DNA of 64,000 bases from Seiridium cupressi (Eukaryota; Ascomycota; Sordariomycetes; Amphisphaeriales; Sporocadaceae): positions 1-64,000 of the forward strand of contig JARVKI010000152.1 of NCBI GenBank assembly GCA_036674765.1, written 5' to 3'. Under the pieces are notes generated by a model. That model saw only the letters and a program-made list of their open reading frames with translations. It had not been told where the DNA came from and did no database searches. The position numbers and the translations under genes are program-made. The number at the start of each line of letters is the position of its first letter. Position 1 is the first letter of the stretch. Of the stretch, positions 60,491 to 64,000 are shown one piece after another.

Positions 60491-63400
60491 TTTTAATCAC
60501 TTTTATTCAGGTACGTATTCCGTCGAGAATTACTAAGTAATATTCGGCAGGATATTTACCATTAACAAGTCAAGCGGAAACAACAAAAGGAAGACCCCTT
60601 AAGCAACACCCTCCAACTTAAGCGCTCAACCTATGAATATCGACTCCGACGGAGAAGAGTTCGAGATCTCTAAAAATCAGTATAAGGCCATCTTGAAACG
60701 CCTCCAGCGCCTTACCGAGGAAGAGAACAACAAATCCAAGCTCATCCAGGAGCTTCAGCACGCCAACGCCGCGATAACGCCGCGATAAAGGGAGCAGCCA
60801 ACATCATCACCACCCCCGTCGCTAGGCAAGACAAACTTAAGTTTAACACCCCCGCTGCATACGATGGAACCCTAGGAGGACTCAAAGGATACCTCGCCCA
60901 AGTCCGAGCGTACCACTCCTTCCACATAGGAAGCTTCCAGAACGACTTACAACGCATCGTACACGCTGCATCCTTCTTAAAAGGACGAGCCCTGGCCTGC
61001 TTCGAACCATACCTTTCGGAAGCTAGTAAAAACGGATGGCTCCTGAGCCAGTACAAGAAAAAAACACGCGATGTCTTCGAAACGTACGAAGGATTTGAGA
61101 CCGCACTAAAGTCACTATTCCAGGACCTTAATAAGAAACGACAAGCCGAAAGAGAACTTAAGAGACTTAAGCAAAAAGGACCAGCTTCAACCTACACTGC
61201 GGAGTTCAAAAGGATCGTCGCACGACTGGACTGTATAAACGACACCCGCATCATGCTATATTATCAAGGACTTAAGGAAGAAGTCAAGGACGAGATCAGT
61301 CGAATCTTATACCTACCTACTGACTTCGGGTTATATACGGAACTAACGGTGCGAATTAATAACCAACTCTACGTAAGGCGCGCAGAGAAGCACCAACCCA
61401 GGAACCCGCATCGCGCGCAGGCTAATACGGGAAAGCCACGATAATATTAAGGCAACAACCGAAAGGAGTAGAAAACTAAAACCTCCTACGGACAATATAG
61501 TGGACCTATGGACCTTAACGCAACCAAGCGAATAGACGGCAGGAAAGATAAGAAAACGGTGACATGTTATAATTATGGCAAGACAGGACATTTCGCCAAC
61601 GAGTGCCGCTCCCCAAAGAAGGAACGAACCTTCAAACCTGTACCAGAAGGCACCCGACAGTTCAACATAGTCAGCAAGGAAGCCACTAACCACGACTGCC
61701 GCCACTAGACAGCATATTACAGCGACGAATGCAGAACGCACCTCGTCAGCAAACAGAACGCAGGACGATCTCCTAGCGCACCTAAGGCACGCACCCTCGC
61801 CATAGCAAGACGGGGAAAAGCGATAGCCACCATTAAAGACACCTATAACACCTCGGATGAGGAAGAACAAGCCCAGATCGAGAAAGCTGAGGCACTACAA
61901 GAATTCGAGGAATTCCGACAACTGCCATTCCACGAACAGCTGAAACTACACCTCAGAAGTACCGGAAACATTAAGGACATCGTCGACAGACTCCCACACG
62001 AGGTCAACTTTGCAGACAAACGAGCTATAGTAATCGGAGGAAGATCCTAATACTCAGCCGTCGAGCTTCGGAACATACTACAAGGCACCCACAAACCCAG
62101 CGAAGCAGGATACGAAGAGTTCCAGCCAGGGGCCATCTTCGGAGATCACCCCTTAACCTTCGTTCAACACATCGAACATCGAAGCCTCGTATGGATCTCA
62201 TGCATCGATCGACTTTACATATTCCACCTCGACGAGAAAACGAAGCACGAAATCTTCCCTATACGGATAAGACGAAGACCGATAAATCCGTTGTATCAGG
62301 CCGATGAGATCGGTGAGATAGTAGTAACGTACCGCGACGGAAGAGGATTCGCCGTCATCACTGCGCACCCTTACTAAGAATTCGACTACCTACGAAACCA
62401 ACGATCTTAGGACTAATATATCCAAAACTAATATCCAGAACACATACAGCAGAAGGTTACGGTATAGAGAAAAATTAAATAGTACCGCTAAAAAGGAAGG
62501 CTTAAAATTGTTAAGACTAAAGGCGACGACAAGGAAATAAACCAACTTATAAAAGGGGTTTACGCGGAAATACTAATCAGAAACGACGATCTGGATTATA
62601 AGGAAAGGATAGAACTTTTAAAAACGCCTAGTATCGACGACACTAGCAGCGAAAAAGACCACGAATTACCACCTTACGAGAACAAGGAATACCTCGTAAA
62701 AAAAGTGGAAAAGTAAATACAATAGCTACAAGATAAAGGACAAAAACCCCGATATAAAGAAGTCTACCGAGATACGTATAAACGATGGCATACTACGGGA
62801 CCTTATTAAGGACAGCCTAAGCTCAGTGAAATCGCACGGCAGAGACGAGCCGACGCACTACCCCAGGCACGAATCAAACGATGGATTAAAAGGACTAAGG
62901 CCGCCATAGGACAGCACGGCGCCATCGTACCATCAGACTAAGAACTACGGAAGGTAGCTTTGTTGGAACTTACAAGAAAGCCTGTATACCAACTAAGCCA
63001 AACGGAACCATCAGACAGCGAGGACGAACTCGCCCCGCGTACTCTGATCAGGACCAACGCTAGAAAGTCAGCATACAACGCCACGCTATAACAAACAAGA
63101 GAGCGACGAGAACAACACCGACGAAGGAATCGATCGGGAAAAGGTCAGAACCGCCTATAACGGGATAGCAGCGGTTGGACAGCAAGTCCCTATATGCCAC
63201 CAAAACGACAGGTGAAGTACATAACCATCTCATAATCAAAGTCCAAATTATAAGACAAGAAATCGAGGCCCTGGTAGATACAGGAGCCTAAAAAAACTTT
63301 ATTATACCACGAATCGTCAACCGACTTCAGATACTATGGAAACGGAAGAAGACGCCTTACATACTTAGGACCGTTAATAGAGACCTAGTTACTTATAAAA

Positions 63401-64000
63401 GCGGAATCGTCGACAAAGAGACTGCGCATATCCAAATCCACATCTAAAACTATGACGAAGGACTTACGTGCGATATTACGGAGATTACGGACTACGACGT
63501 AGTCTTAAGGATACCTTAATTACGGTGTAGTAATCCCCGAGTCGACTGGAAGACAGGCCACTTTTAATAAGATACGTTAAGAAGAGACTTAACCATTAAA
63601 AAGAGTTCTTAAGAACCTTTAAGTAAAATTAAGACTTGGATTTTATATTATAATTAAGGATATTAAGCCGAAATTTACGAACGAAATACCCGAAAAATAC
63701 GAAGAGTTTAACGACTTATTTAACGGAGAATTAAAAATAGGATTATTTATATATATAAGGTTCGATTATGTTACGGTCCTATATACTGGTGATTTGGTAT
63801 ATTGTTGTTGCACGAAGAAGAAAGGAGGAAACTAAGTTCTAGGCTAGTGTGACGGCTTTTTATAGGCGCCGTGCCGCTAGCGCCTTAGTGGCGTCTTGGT
63901 GCCGTGACAGATTACGAGATACTTTTAAAAAAGGGTATTAAACCTTACTTTATACTTATTTATTTAATACGGTTATAATATAAAGAAACCTTTAAAGAAT
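60491..64000 (+). mobile_element. Decayed Ty3/gypsy retrotransposon interior (gag to protease), truncated by window end
   Basis: A gag-type frame begins at the ATG at 60633 and continues in pieces (KFNTPAAYDGTLGGLKGYL, TYTAEFKRIVARLDCIND). At about 61563 comes a nucleocapsid zinc knuckle in which the second cysteine is Tyr (CYNYGKTGHFANEC). An aspartic-protease motif ALVDTGA near 63270 is followed at once by a stop. Many TAA/TAG codons and AT-rich stretches follow. The reverse transcriptase lies beyond or is unrecognisable. The element is dead; no 3' LTR is inside the window. Confidence 0.75.
63769..63909 (-). mobile_element. Short solo LTR-like element, copy 2 (141 bp), inserted in the gypsy element
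   Basis: The reverse complement of the copy at 47271-47411 by eye, with only transitions between them. The TG...CA ends are intact. It is flanked by GATTA at 63764-63768 and GATTA at 63910-63914, a perfect 5-bp target duplication. It inserted after the gypsy element. Confidence 0.8.

Noticed and set aside
57100..60500. Repeated units as a CRISPR array
   Set aside because: Units are about 475 bp with TG...CA ends and 5-bp target duplications in a eukaryote; they are LTRs.

Overview
The window is nuclear DNA of a filamentous ascomycete (Pezizomycotina). Genes have short introns of about 45-110 bp with GTRAGT-type donors, CTRAY branch points and AG acceptors. The protein families are typical fungal ones: a Zn2Cys6 regulator, cytochrome P450s, short-chain dehydrogenases (SDRs) and an amino-acid permease. 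Gene-rich DNA of balanced composition is flanked by extremely AT-rich blocks and decayed transposons. Copies of the same repeat differ mainly by transitions, the pattern left by repeat-induced point mutation (RIP). Species cannot be told from the sequence alone.

Layout. 1-2.3 kb: AT-rich block and a broken protein-kinase gene. 3.3-6.7 kb: a Ser/Thr-rich single-pass membrane protein and a GT31-like glycosyltransferase with an internal stop. 9.6-37.9 kb: a cluster of oxidative and aromatic-metabolism genes. In order these are an intradiol dioxygenase remnant, a quinone/enoyl reductase, a carboxylesterase with an internal stop, P450 no. 1, an SDR, a phenol-hydroxylase-like flavin monooxygenase, a Zn2Cys6 regulator, a 7-TM-like membrane protein with two internal stops, a fumarylacetoacetate-hydrolase-family protein, a dimeric alpha/beta-barrel protein, an extradiol ring-cleavage dioxygenase, a second SDR, P450 no. 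2 and a second dimeric-barrel protein. 38.3-39.5 kb: a secreted, probably GPI-anchored protein with an internal stop. 40-45.2 kb: a decayed LINE and a decayed ferric reductase. 45.2-48 kb: AT-rich DNA with solo LTRs. 48-52.3 kb: an amino-acid permease with a frameshift and an intact DUF3445 heme-protein gene. 55-56 kb: a broken collagen-like membrane protein. 57-64 kb: nested solo LTRs and the 5' part of a decayed Ty3/gypsy element that runs off the window.

How the cluster may work (inference). Flavin monooxygenase and P450s would hydroxylate an aromatic substrate to a catechol. The extradiol dioxygenase would open the ring by meta-cleavage. The FAH-family enzyme and the SDRs would process the ring-opened product under control of the Zn2Cys6 protein. 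This resembles bacterial meta-cleavage pathways more than the usual fungal beta-ketoadipate (ortho) route. The only intradiol (ortho) enzyme here is a dead fragment.

A second theme is decay by single substitutions. At least seven otherwise open genes carry one or two in-frame stop codons, nearly all TAG, mostly without frameshifts. Each TAG is one C-to-T or G-to-A step from Gln or Trp in a CpA/TpG context. Intact genes in the window also end in TAG, so codon reassignment is not the explanation.
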